Positions 43,652 through 51,555 of a stretch of DNA of 64,000 bases are shown piece after piece; within the stretch, counting starts at the first letter, position 1; every line of letters starts with the position of its first letter. The notes beneath the pieces are model-generated. The model did no database searches, was not told where the DNA came from, and was given only the letters and a program-made list of their open reading frames with translations. Both the position numbers and the translations under genes were made by a program. Location of the stretch: assembly GCF_013035315.1 (NCBI RefSeq), contig NZ_WQHP01000003.1, forward strand, positions 427,856-491,855, given 5' to 3'. This DNA comes from Ruegeria arenilitoris. Lineage in GTDB: Bacteria; Pseudomonadota; Alphaproteobacteria; Rhodobacterales; Rhodobacteraceae.

Positions 43652-44403
43652 TGGCCGATTGGAACATCTTGACCGATGAATTGGCGCTTTGGCGTCAGCA
43701 AGGTTTGATCCTGCCGCTGTGGTGGCGCGATGATGATGCGGTTTCACCAACACCGCAGCTAGAGCGGCTGTCGGCTATGTCCGAGGGCCTCGGCGCGCCG
43801 GTTCATCTGGCCATCATTCCGCGAGAGGCCGAAGCCAGCCTGGCTGACTATGTCAGCGCGCGATCACACCTGATCCCGGTCGTACACGGCTGGGCGCATC
43901 AGAACCACGCTCCGCAAGGTGAGAAGAAATCCGAGTTTCGACTGCACCGACCCATGGCTGACATCCTGCACGACGCCCAATCCGGCATGTCACGCCTTCA
44001 GGCGCTGTTTGGGAACCGATTGTGCCCAATGTTCGTGCCGCCCTGGAACCGTATCGCGCCCGAAGTGGTGAAAGAGCTGCCCAGCGCAGGCTATCGCATC
44101 CTGTCGACCGCCACTCCGCGATCCAGCGCGCAGGCGGCCCCCGGGCTGGAACAGGTCAACACCCACCTCGACCCGATCGATTGGCGCGGGTCGCGCGGGT
44201 TGGCTGACCCGGATATGCTGATTGCCAAGACCGCGCAGCTTTTGAAAGACCGCCGGGAAGGTCGCGCGGATAACGCCGAGCCCTTCGGCGTCCTGACCCA
44301 TCACCTGGTCCATGATGAGGACATCTGGACCTTTACCCAGGACCTGCTGATAAGACTTCTGGACGGGCCCAGCGTTGTCTGGTCAGCCCCAACAGCCAAA
44401 TGA
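43648..44403 (+). CDS. Polysaccharide deacetylase-like protein
   Basis: A 251-residue protein of the NodB-like deacetylase fold. LPLWWRDDDAVSPTP supplies the aspartate base region, and VVHGWAHQNHAP the H-x3-H zinc ligands; PMFVPPWNRIAPEV and THHLVHDEDIW are the later motifs. There is no signal peptide, so unlike peptidoglycan deacetylases it should act in the cytoplasm on a sugar precursor or lipid-linked intermediate. ATGs at 43648 and 43651 are both possible starts; the first overlaps the preceding stop. Confidence 0.82.
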   Translation: MMADWNILTDELALWRQQGLILPLWWRDDDAVSPTPQLERLSAMSEGLGAPVHLAIIPREAEASLADYVSARSHLIPVVHGWAHQNHAPQGEKKSEFRLHRPMADILHDAQSGMSRLQALFGNRLCPMFVPPWNRIAPEVVKELPSAGYRILSTATPRSSAQAAPGLEQVNTHLDPIDWRGSRGLADPDMLIAKTAQLLKDRREGRADNAEPFGVLTHHLVHDEDIWTFTQDLLIRLLDGPSVVWSAPTAK

Positions 44404-44417
44404 AAACGGAGATCTGA

Positions 44418-44894
44418 ATGAGCCGACTGGATTCCATGCTGCGCCGCCTGACCGCCCAACGCGACGGTCTGAACTGGTCGGTCGAACAGATCGCCGATAT
44501 GCCTGGCGATTTGTTGGACATGGGCCTTGGAAACGGGCGCACCTATGACCACCTGCGGGAAATCCTGCCGGATCGCAGAATTTGGGTCATGGACCGTGTG
44601 TTGCAATGCCATCCGTCCAGCACACCTCCGGCAGAGGATTTTCTGCAGGGCGAGGCTGAACCGATGCTGCAGCGGCTGGCCGAGGGTGGACCGAAGATCG
44701 CGTTGGCGCATTATGATTTCGGGCGCGGCGTCAAGGAAGAGGATGTGGCCGAGGCCGCCCGGCTTAGCCCCCTGATCGCGGAAGTGATGTTGCCCGGTGG
44801 GCTGCTGATCTCGGGTCAGCCCCTGGTTGGGTTTGACCAAATCAACGGCCCGGACACCATCGCACCGGACCGTTACTTGTTCTACAGGGCCTGA
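44418..44894 (+). CDS. Small SAM-dependent methyltransferase, paralogue of 27616-28113
   Basis: A 158-residue Methyltransf_17-like protein. Motif I, LLDMGLGNGRTYDHL (about residues 32-46), and the region WVMDRVLQCHPSSTPP align closely with the other copy in the window (GLGNGRTYHHM; FERAVASHPDSTPP). It ends the seven-gene cluster, 14 bp after the deacetylase gene, behind GGAGATCTGA, and abuts the phnM stop on the opposite strand. It may methylate the glycan or its carrier, but no family member has an assigned substrate that I know of. Confidence 0.75.
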   Translation: MSRLDSMLRRLTAQRDGLNWSVEQIADMPGDLLDMGLGNGRTYDHLREILPDRRIWVMDRVLQCHPSSTPPAEDFLQGEAEPMLQRLAEGGPKIALAHYDFGRGVKEEDVAEAARLSPLIAEVMLPGGLLISGQPLVGFDQINGPDTIAPDRYLFYRA

Positions 44895-46034
44895 TCAGGC
44901 GACGCGGCGTCCGCACGACCATACACCGTTCAGTGCAGGCGCGCCCTCACGCATACGGAACCGGATGACATCTGCGCGCGCGCCCGCGCGGAGCTCACCT
45001 CGATCATCCAGCCCGACAACCTCGGCCGGGGTCTTTGTCACGGTTTTCAAGCCTCGGGCAAAATCGCCCCACATCTCTCCCAGTCGCGCGGCGGACAACA
45101 GCAGCGCCGACGGAACGTAATCCGAAGACAGAATATCAAGATGGCCCAACTCAGCTAGCTCATGCGCGGCGACATTGCCGGAATGCGACCCGCCGCGAAT
45201 AACGTTTGGCGCACCCATCATCACCTTGATCCCATGATCATGGCAGGCCCGCGCGGCCTCAACGGTCGTTGGAAACTCGGCCAGTGTTATGCCGTGGCCT
45301 GCAGAGACGCGTACCTGCCCTTCGGTCGTATCGTCATGGCTTGCCAGCATCGCACCAAAGCGGCTGGCGGCTTTGACGGTTTCAACCTCGTGCTTGTCGC
45401 CGAACCGGTTCCGCAGCGCCTTGAGCGTCGCTACATGCTGCAGGAACTCATCATCGTTCATCCCGTGCTTGCCCTTCATGTAGGCTTCCAGCTGCGTCAT
45501 ATCGCGAAACTGGCGCTGTCCCGGCGTATGATCCATCAGTGATACAAGGCCAACCCGGTCTTCGGGTCCGAACTCATCCAATTCGTCCACCAACGTTTCC
45601 GAGCACACCTCGGCCCGCAGGTGCAGAAAGTGGCTGATTTTCAAGGCGTCCTGTTCGCGCAGATCCCACAGCTCTTTCGACAGGCCGCGCGCATATTTCT
45701 TGTACCGGCTGCCCGAAGGGATCGAGCCGATGCGCATCGCATCGAAAACGGTGGTGATCCCGGTGCTGGCCAGTTCCGCATCGTGTGCGAGAATGGCCGC
45801 AGAATGGGGCCAGTCGACCTTGGGCCGCGGCTGGATGTGACGCTCAAGATTATCTGTGTGAAGCTCGACCAGGCCGGGGCAAACGTAATCGCCTTCGCAG
45901 TCTATCGCGCCTGCTGGCACGACAGGGCCGGTTGCGACTTCAGCAATGGTTTCTCCGACGATGTGAACGCTGCCGGTAACCGTCTCATCCGGAAGAACAA
46001 GTGTGGCATTGGCAAGTATCATTTCTTCTGTCAT
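44895..46034 (-). CDS. phnM: Alpha-D-ribose 1-methylphosphonate 5-triphosphate diphosphatase PhnM
   Basis: A 379-residue amidohydrolase-superfamily enzyme that removes pyrophosphate from ribose 1-phosphonate 5-triphosphate, giving the 5-phosphate substrate of the C-P lyase. Recognisable segments are CPGLVELHTDNLERHIQPRP (metal site), LASTGITTVFDAMRIGS, VSLMDHTPGQRQFRDM and MGAPNVIRGGSHSGN. It lies apart from the main phn operon: a divergent DUF1045 gene separates it from phnN. Its stop directly abuts the methyltransferase stop. Confidence 0.95.
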   Translation of the reverse strand: MTEEMILANATLVLPDETVTGSVHIVGETIAEVATGPVVPAGAIDCEGDYVCPGLVELHTDNLERHIQPRPKVDWPHSAAILAHDAELASTGITTVFDAMRIGSIPSGSRYKKYARGLSKELWDLREQDALKISHFLHLRAEVCSETLVDELDEFGPEDRVGLVSLMDHTPGQRQFRDMTQLEAYMKGKHGMNDDEFLQHVATLKALRNRFGDKHEVETVKAASRFGAMLASHDDTTEGQVRVSAGHGITLAEFPTTVEAARACHDHGIKVMMGAPNVIRGGSHSGNVAAHELAELGHLDILSSDYVPSALLLSAARLGEMWGDFARGLKTVTKTPAEVVGLDDRGELRAGARADVIRFRMREGAPALNGVWSCGRRVA

Positions 46035-46086
46035 CTGAACTTCACAAATTTTGAGCTATTGGGAAGGCCACGCATAGGAGGCCAAT

Positions 46087-46770
46087 GTGACATTCACGCG
46101 ATACGCGATCTATTTTGCGCCACCGGCCAAGGCCGAATGGACGAAATTTGCGACCCGGTGGCTGGGTTGGGACATGGAAGCGGGGGCAGAGATTGCTCAC
46201 CCGGATATTGAGGGCCTCGACGTCGCCGCCGTAACGCAGGTGCCGCGCAAGTACGGGCTTCACGCGACGATGAAGCCGCCGTTTCGCCTGAATGACGGTC
46301 AGTCGCTGGCTGATCTGCGTTTGGCTTGTGAACGTTTGGCTGCAACGCAGTCCACCGTCACGCTCGACGGTTTGGACATCGCGCGGCTTGGCCGGTTTCT
46401 GGCGCTGCGCCCTCGGGGCGACACGGCCGGCCTGAACGCGCTTGCAGCGGCCTGTGTGCGCGAGTTGGACAGCTTTCGCGCCCCTGCCCCTGCGGCCGAG
46501 CTGGAACGTCGCCGCGCCGCGGGCCTGACGCCGGAACAGGACGCCAACCTGACCCGCTGGGGCTATCCCTACGTGTTGGACACATTCCGCTTTCACATCA
46601 CCCTCAGTGGCAAGCTGGACAAGCCCACACTGGCAACGGTCGAGGCCACCCTGGACGCGCAACTGGTACCGCTGCTGCCCAGCCCGTTTGCCATCAATGA
46701 TCTGGCGCTGATGGGCGAGGCCGGGGATGGACGGTTTCACCTGATCCAACGTTACGCCCTTTCTGGTTGA
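46087..46770 (+). CDS. DUF1045 2H phosphoesterase of phosphonate operons
   Basis: A 227-residue member of the 2H phosphoesterase superfamily, with two H-x-T/S motifs: KYGLHATMKPPF (about residues 53-64) and DTFRFHITLSGKL (about 160-172). This family is restricted to phn operons that lack phnP and is thought to open 5-phosphoribosyl 1,2-cyclic phosphate, the product released by PhnJ. GTG 46087 follows AGGAGG closely. It is divergent from phnM and converges with phnN, sharing 19 bp at the 3' ends. Confidence 0.88.
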   Translation: MTFTRYAIYFAPPAKAEWTKFATRWLGWDMEAGAEIAHPDIEGLDVAAVTQVPRKYGLHATMKPPFRLNDGQSLADLRLACERLAATQSTVTLDGLDIARLGRFLALRPRGDTAGLNALAAACVRELDSFRAPAPAAELERRRAAGLTPEQDANLTRWGYPYVLDTFRFHITLSGKLDKPTLATVEATLDAQLVPLLPSPFAINDLALMGEAGDGRFHLIQRYALSG

Positions 46771-47300
46771 AGCGCGGCGAGGATCGCGTCAATCGTGGCA
46801 TCCAAGGCCCCTGAGTTATCAACCTCGATCACCCGGTTCAGCCCGTCCGACAGCGGCAGGCTGCCCCGCCCAAGACGCCGTGCCTGTTCGTTGGCGCTTT
46901 CGCGCCCGCGCGCTGACAGGCGTTGCGCCAGAACCTTTGGGTCTGCGGTCAGAGAGATCACGATCAGATCGCCAAAGACGTCCTGCGCCCGACGCAGGAC
47001 CGAGCGGGACAGGTTAACCAGAACAGCATCCGCCGTGCGTCGCAGTTCTTCGATGTCTACTGGCACGCCATACTGCAACCCATGTGCCGTCCAATGCAGC
47101 GCAAAGGCGCCGTCCAGCGCCATCTGCTCGAAGGTTTCAACCGATACCCGATCGAAATCTTCGCCCTCTTCGCCCTCGGGGCGGGTGATCACACGGCGCA
47201 CCCGGTGTATACCGGGCACCCGTGCGACAAGCGCCTCCATGACGCTGTCCTTGCCGACACCGGACGGGCCGACAACCGCTATGACCGGCGCAAGGCTCAT
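46752..47300 (-). CDS. phnN: Ribose 1,5-bisphosphokinase PhnN
   Basis: A 182-residue guanylate-kinase-fold enzyme that phosphorylates ribose 1,5-bisphosphate to PRPP, closing the loop between C-P lyase and nucleotide synthesis. The P-loop is VVGPSGVGKDSV (about residues 9-20), with the substrate strand RRVITRPEGEEGEDFDRVS and lid region NLSRSVLRRAQDVF. The start overlaps the phnL stop (ATGA). Its last codons overlap the 3' end of the convergent DUF1045 gene. Confidence 0.93.
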   Translation of the reverse strand: MSLAPVIAVVGPSGVGKDSVMEALVARVPGIHRVRRVITRPEGEEGEDFDRVSVETFEQMALDGAFALHWTAHGLQYGVPVDIEELRRTADAVLVNLSRSVLRRAQDVFGDLIVISLTADPKVLAQRLSARGRESANEQARRLGRGSLPLSDGLNRVIEVDNSGALDATIDAILAALQPERA

Positions 47301-47980
47301 GCGGCCAGTCCCGGAGTGAATGCGGATACGTCGATCTCACGATCACAGACACGAGCGCGTGCTTCGATGTCGTGGAAAATGCCGACGATGGCCGCACCGC
47401 GCGCTTTCGCCTCTTCGATCAGAGACAACACCGTTTCCCGGTTCTGAGCGTCCAAGGAGGCGGTCGGTTCATCCAACAGCATCGCGGGGTATTCATGCGC
47501 AAATCCGCGCGCAATGTTGACGCGCTGCTGCTCACCGCCCGAAAAGGTCGTCGGGCTAAGCGTCCACAACCGCTCGGGAATGTTCAGGCGCGCCAGTAAG
47601 CCCGCGGCCTTGTCCAGCGCTGCCTGTTTTTCACACCCGACGGCCAGCAACGGTTCGGCCACCACTTCCAGCGTGGGCACCCTGGGCACCACGCGCAGGA
47701 ACTGACTGACATAACCCAATGTCTCACGCCGCAGCGCCAGGATTTCGCGCGGTTCAGCCTTGGCAACGTCCAGATCACCCACCAAGACCTGCCCGGACGC
47801 CGCCAGATAGTTGCCGTAGATCACACGCATCAGCGTCGATTTCCCTGCGCCCGAAGCCCCAGTCAGAGCGACACACTCACCGGGCGCGACGTTCAACGAG
47901 GCACCCTCCATCACCGGTATTACCGCGCTGCCCTGATTGTGCAGAGTGAAGCTTTTGCTGACATCTTTGAGTTCAATCAT
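47297..47980 (-). CDS. phnL: C-P lyase complex ABC protein PhnL
   Basis: A 227-residue ABC ATPase subunit associated with the C-P lyase core rather than a transporter. Walker A is TGASGAGKST, signature FSGGEQQRVNIARG, Walker B AMLLDEPTASLD. The ATG at 47980 is favoured by AAGGTG at the right distance and gives the usual family length; a GTG three codons upstream is possible. It starts 11 bp after the phnK stop. Confidence 0.92.
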   Translation of the reverse strand: MIELKDVSKSFTLHNQGSAVIPVMEGASLNVAPGECVALTGASGAGKSTLMRVIYGNYLAASGQVLVGDLDVAKAEPREILALRRETLGYVSQFLRVVPRVPTLEVVAEPLLAVGCEKQAALDKAAGLLARLNIPERLWTLSPTTFSGGEQQRVNIARGFAHEYPAMLLDEPTASLDAQNRETVLSLIEEAKARGAAIVGIFHDIEARARVCDREIDVSAFTPGLAA

Positions 47981-47991
47981 CGTCTTCACCT

Positions 47992-48762
47992 TCAGACTTG
48001 CAGAACGCTGGAAACCAGCAATTGCGTGTAGGCGTGTTGTGGGTCGTCCAGAACCTGATCGGTCAGCCCGGCCTCGACCACATGGCCGTCCTTCATAACC
48101 ATCAGCCGATCCGCCAACAGGCGCACAACGGCCAGATCATGCGTGACGATAATCGCGCTCAGCCCCATCTCGCGGACCAGACCGCGCAGCAGATCCAAAA
48201 GACGGGCTTGAACCGAGACGTCCAGACCACCCGTTGGCTCATCCATGAACACCAAACGCGGACCCGTCACCAGATTGCGCGCGATCTGCAAGCGCTGCTG
48301 CATCCCGCCGGAAAACGCCGAGGGGCGATCATCGACACGCGACTCCTCAATCTCGACTCGGCCCAGCCAGTCAATGGCGCGATCCCGTATATCCCCGTAG
48401 TGGCGATCACCCACGGCCATCAGGCGTTCGCCAATATTCCCACCGGCGCTGACCGACATGCGCAGACCGTCGCGCGCGTGCTGGTGCACAAACGCCCAGT
48501 CCGTTCGGCTGAGCATCCGGCGTTCAGGTTCGGACATGGTCACCGTGTCGACCGGCCCTTCGGCGCGGGTATCAAAGATAACCTGCCCAGCATCCGGTTC
48601 CAGATGACCGGCCATGCAGTTCAACAGGGTCGATTTGCCCGAGCCACTTTCGCCCACGATCCCCATCACCTCACCGGGGTAGAGATCGAAACTCACATCT
48701 ATGCACCCGATCCGCGCGCCATAACGCTTTTCGATGCCTTTGACCTGCAACAGAGGGGTCAT
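47992..48762 (-). CDS. phnK: C-P lyase complex ABC protein PhnK
   Basis: A 256-residue ABC ATPase that binds the PhnGHIJ core through PhnJ. Walker A GESGSGKST, Q-loop region TDWAFVHQHARDGLRMSVSA with the PhnK-specific histidines, signature FSGGMQQRLQIARN, Walker B LVFMDEPTGGLDVSVQARLL. The start at 48762 overlaps the phnJ stop (ATGA); an upstream in-frame start inside phnJ is unlikely. Confidence 0.93.
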   Translation of the reverse strand: MTPLLQVKGIEKRYGARIGCIDVSFDLYPGEVMGIVGESGSGKSTLLNCMAGHLEPDAGQVIFDTRAEGPVDTVTMSEPERRMLSRTDWAFVHQHARDGLRMSVSAGGNIGERLMAVGDRHYGDIRDRAIDWLGRVEIEESRVDDRPSAFSGGMQQRLQIARNLVTGPRLVFMDEPTGGLDVSVQARLLDLLRGLVREMGLSAIIVTHDLAVVRLLADRLMVMKDGHVVEAGLTDQVLDDPQHAYTQLLVSSVLQV

Positions 48763-49619
48763 GCTGCGTTCTCCTCGGCCAGTCGGCCCTTGTGGCCTGC
48801 CTCGCGGCGCGACCGGCAATAATCGGTGTCCGAGCAGACAAACATCCGGTTGCCTGCATCATCCATGATGACTTCGTCCAGATAGCTGTCTTCGGCCCCG
48901 CACAGGTCACAGGGATGGTCTGCCTTCGTAGCCTCGAAGGGATAGTCTTCGAAATCCAGGCTGACGACCTTGGTGTGCGGTGGCACTGCGTAAATGCGTT
49001 GTTCCCGCCCCGCGCCAAACAGCTGGATTGCGTCCATCTCAAGCTTTGGGTTGTCGAATTTCGGAATCGGAGACGGGTCCATCACGTAACGGTCGGATAC
49101 CATCACCGGATAGGCGTACGCGGTCGAGATCGCCCCGTGCTGGCTGATGTCCTCATACAGCTTCACATGCATCAACCCGTACTCTTCAAGGCTGTGCATC
49201 TTGCGGGTCTCTGTCTCACGCGGCTCCAAAAAGCGCAGGGGTTCCGGGATCGGCACCTGATAGACGATGATCTGATCCTCGCGCAGCTTTGCCTCGGGGA
49301 TACGGTGGCGGGTCTGGATGACCGTCGCCTTCTCTGTTTCCTCGGTTGTCTCAACGCCTGCGGTGTTCTCAAAGAACTTGCGGATCGACACCGCATTGGT
49401 GGTGTCGTCTGCGCCCTGATCGATCACTTTGAACGTGTCGTCAGGCGTCAACGTCGCGGCCGAAACCTGCACTCCGCCAGTGCCCCAACCATAAGGCATC
49501 GGCATTTCGCGGCTGGCAAATGGGACCTGATATCCGGGCACCGCCAGCCCTTTCAGAATGGCACGACGGATCATTCGCTTGGTTTGTTCGTCCAAATATG
49601 CGAAGTTATACTCATTCAT
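48759..49619 (-). CDS. phnJ: Alpha-D-ribose 1-methylphosphonate 5-phosphate C-P lyase PhnJ
   Basis: A 286-residue radical SAM enzyme that cleaves the C-P bond. The unusual C-terminal cluster motif is intact: C237 and C240 (CDLC), then C262 and C268, spaced C-x2-C-x21-C-x5-C exactly as in the E. coli enzyme, including the cysteine that forms the thiyl radical. The glycine that carries the first radical lies in VPGYQVPFASREMPMPYGWG (Gly29). It begins a second transcriptional block: 248 bp separate it from the HAD gene, unlike the tight spacing elsewhere in the operon, and its ribosome-binding site is weak. Confidence 0.96.
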   Translation of the reverse strand: MNEYNFAYLDEQTKRMIRRAILKGLAVPGYQVPFASREMPMPYGWGTGGVQVSAATLTPDDTFKVIDQGADDTTNAVSIRKFFENTAGVETTEETEKATVIQTRHRIPEAKLREDQIIVYQVPIPEPLRFLEPRETETRKMHSLEEYGLMHVKLYEDISQHGAISTAYAYPVMVSDRYVMDPSPIPKFDNPKLEMDAIQLFGAGREQRIYAVPPHTKVVSLDFEDYPFEATKADHPCDLCGAEDSYLDEVIMDDAGNRMFVCSDTDYCRSRREAGHKGRLAEENAA

Positions 49620-49633
49620 TTTGATGTATCACT

Positions 49634-49807
49634 TTGTTTTTTGGTGTATTTGTGGACGTATTTTGGTTAGGTGCGCTGTTATTGGCGCTTTTGTTTTATC
49701 TTTTCTTGCACTCTCGTCATGCGAAGCGACGGCATCGCGCGCTAAAGCGGGATCCCAGCGGTGAATGGAGTTCGATCGGATCCTGCGTAGACCCGCCAGG
49801 CGAGTAA
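49634..49807 (+). CDS. Possible 51-57-residue membrane protein antisense to the phn operon
   Basis: A frame opens at TTG 49634 or GTG 49652 and closes at TAA 49805-49807. It encodes a hydrophobic helix (VFWLGALLLALLFYLFLH) followed by a basic segment (SRHAKRRHRALKR) and a polar tail. The layout is that of a small anchored protein, and it occupies most of the otherwise unexplained phnJ-HAD gap. Against it: no ribosome-binding site, non-ATG start, and T-rich DNA yields hydrophobic codons by default. A second overlapping frame also shows a lipobox-like LSFLALSSC. Confidence 0.22.
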   Translation: MFFGVFVDVFWLGALLLALLFYLFLHSRHAKRRHRALKRDPSGEWSSIGSCVDPPGE

Positions 49808-49867
49808 AATCGGCAACACCCCGTGGGTTGATCGGCCGGGATTGTGCGCTCGGGCATGTGTTCCGGA

Positions 49868-50464
49868 TCATAGGAAACCCCACTCAGACAGTGCGGCTTC
49901 CAACGCTTGTGGCGAGGTGAAATGGATACCATCCATGCCCACCGCCTGTGCGCCTTGGACGTTGTGCAAACCGTCGTCGATGAAAACACAGTCCTGCGGT
50001 GCGATCGCTGCCCGTTCGCAGAGCATTTCGAAAATGCGCGCGTCTGGTTTCATCACGCCTTCTTGCCCGGACACGACTAGCGTTCCGAAGACCTCCCCCA
50101 ACCGGGGATGGACCTTTAGCCCTTCGGGCCAGGTTTCCGCCGACCAGTTTGTGATCGCATGGACCGGAATACCCTGCGCCTTGAGCTGGTCCAGCACGTC
50201 CCAAGTCCCGTGGATCGGGGTTTCAACGGTACGGGTGTAAAGCTCGACATAGGCTGCGAACAGGGATTGATCCTGCGGATCGTCCAGCTCTTTCGCCATA
50301 TCGGCAAAGCGCTCGCCATTGTCGCCGCGGGCATTGCGTTCGCGAAACCCGGTGCGTTCGATAAACGCGTGTGCGGCATCCTCAGACCCAAGCGCCTCGA
50401 CCCAGGCCAAATGAGGCTGCCAGTCGATCAGCACGCCGCCGATATCAAAGACGACAGCCTTCAT
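49868..50464 (-). CDS. HAD family phosphatase inside the phn operon
   Basis: A 198-residue HAD hydrolase, subfamily IA (YihX-like). Motif I is VVFDIGGVLIDW (nucleophile Asp7 and acid Asp9 position occupied by Gly-Gly, as in YihX-type FDxGGV proteins), motif II is HAITNWS, motif III the lysine in EGVMKPDARIFEM and motif IV VFIDDGLHNV. The cap contains RGDNGERFADMAKEL. It overlaps the phnI stop by four bases, so it is a true operon member, transcribed after phnI. A sugar-phosphate or phosphoribosyl substrate fits the context; it is not one of the core C-P lyase genes. Confidence 0.88.
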   Translation of the reverse strand: MKAVVFDIGGVLIDWQPHLAWVEALGSEDAAHAFIERTGFRERNARGDNGERFADMAKELDDPQDQSLFAAYVELYTRTVETPIHGTWDVLDQLKAQGIPVHAITNWSAETWPEGLKVHPRLGEVFGTLVVSGQEGVMKPDARIFEMLCERAAIAPQDCVFIDDGLHNVQGAQAVGMDGIHFTSPQALEAALSEWGFL

Positions 50465-51552
50465 TCTGCCGCCTCCTTCAGAGTGATCCGCTCTTCCGCT
50501 TCACGGCGCAGTTTGCGGACCAGTTCCAGCTCGGACTGGAAATCCACATAATGCGGCAGTTTGATATGCTCTAGGAACCCGGTGGCCTGAATGTTGTCCG
50601 CGTGGCTGAGAACGAACTCTTCGTCCTGCGCCGGGGCACCCAGATTGTCCTCGCCCAATTCCTCCCAACGCAACGCACGGTCGACCAGCGCCATGGCGAT
50701 GGATTTTCGTTCAGACTGACCAAAGACCAAACCGTACCCACGCGTGAATTGCGGCGGTTCGGTTTTTGAGCCTTTGAACTGGTTAACCGTTTCGCATTCG
50801 GTCAGCTCAACCTCGCCGATGTCGATGGCAAAGCCCAGTTCAGGGATATCCATCTCAACTGCGACCTTGCCGATCCGCAACTCGCCCACAAAGGCGTGGT
50901 TGCGGGCGTAGCCGCGCTGCGTCGAATAGGCCATGCCCAGCACAAACCCCTCATCCCCTCTGGTCAGGGATTGCAGGCGCAAAGGCCGCGTCGAGGGAAA
51001 CTCCATCGGTTCGCGCGTCAGATCACCCGGGGTATCGTCACTGGCTGGCTCATCCTGAATGATGTCCTCACCCTTGAGGAATTCGGTGATATGGGGCGTG
51101 GCCTCAGTGCGAGGCTGCCCTGCGGGTGCGGTTGGAACCTCACCCTCTGCAGCCAATTTGAAGTCCAACAGACGGTGCGTGTAGTCGAATGTCGGCCCCA
51201 GAACCTGTCCGCCAGGCGCATCCTTGAACGTGGCCGAGATGCGGCGATCACAAGCCATCTCACCGGTTTCAACCGGGCTCGAATAGCCAAATCGCGGCAG
51301 GGTCGTGCGATAAGCCCGGATCAGAAAGATCGCCTCGATCAAATCGCCACGTGCTTGTTTGATGGCAAGCGCTGCAAGATCGGGGTCATACAGAGACCCC
51401 TCGGCCATCACGCGGTTCACTGCAAGGCCCAACTGCTCGCGGATCTGGGCAAGGCTGAGTTCGGCGATATCCGTTGGACCGCGCCGTTCTTCTGCCAACC
51501 AGGCATGCGCGTTCCCGATTGCCTTTTCGCCACCTTTGACTGCTACGTACAT
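50461..51552 (-). CDS. phnI: C-P lyase core subunit PhnI
   Basis: A 363-residue subunit that, with PhnG, PhnH and PhnL, couples phosphonate to the ribose of ATP with loss of adenine. Signature stretches are MYVAVKGGEKAIGNAHAWLA at the start, YTHRLLDFKLAAEGE, and FVLGMAYSTQRGYARNHAFV; LPHYVDFQSELELVRKLR is near the C-terminus. It starts three bases after the phnH stop and overlaps the HAD gene. Confidence 0.95.
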   Translation of the reverse strand: MYVAVKGGEKAIGNAHAWLAEERRGPTDIAELSLAQIREQLGLAVNRVMAEGSLYDPDLAALAIKQARGDLIEAIFLIRAYRTTLPRFGYSSPVETGEMACDRRISATFKDAPGGQVLGPTFDYTHRLLDFKLAAEGEVPTAPAGQPRTEATPHITEFLKGEDIIQDEPASDDTPGDLTREPMEFPSTRPLRLQSLTRGDEGFVLGMAYSTQRGYARNHAFVGELRIGKVAVEMDIPELGFAIDIGEVELTECETVNQFKGSKTEPPQFTRGYGLVFGQSERKSIAMALVDRALRWEELGEDNLGAPAQDEEFVLSHADNIQATGFLEHIKLPHYVDFQSELELVRKLRREAEERITLKEAAE

Positions 51553-51555
51553 CGC

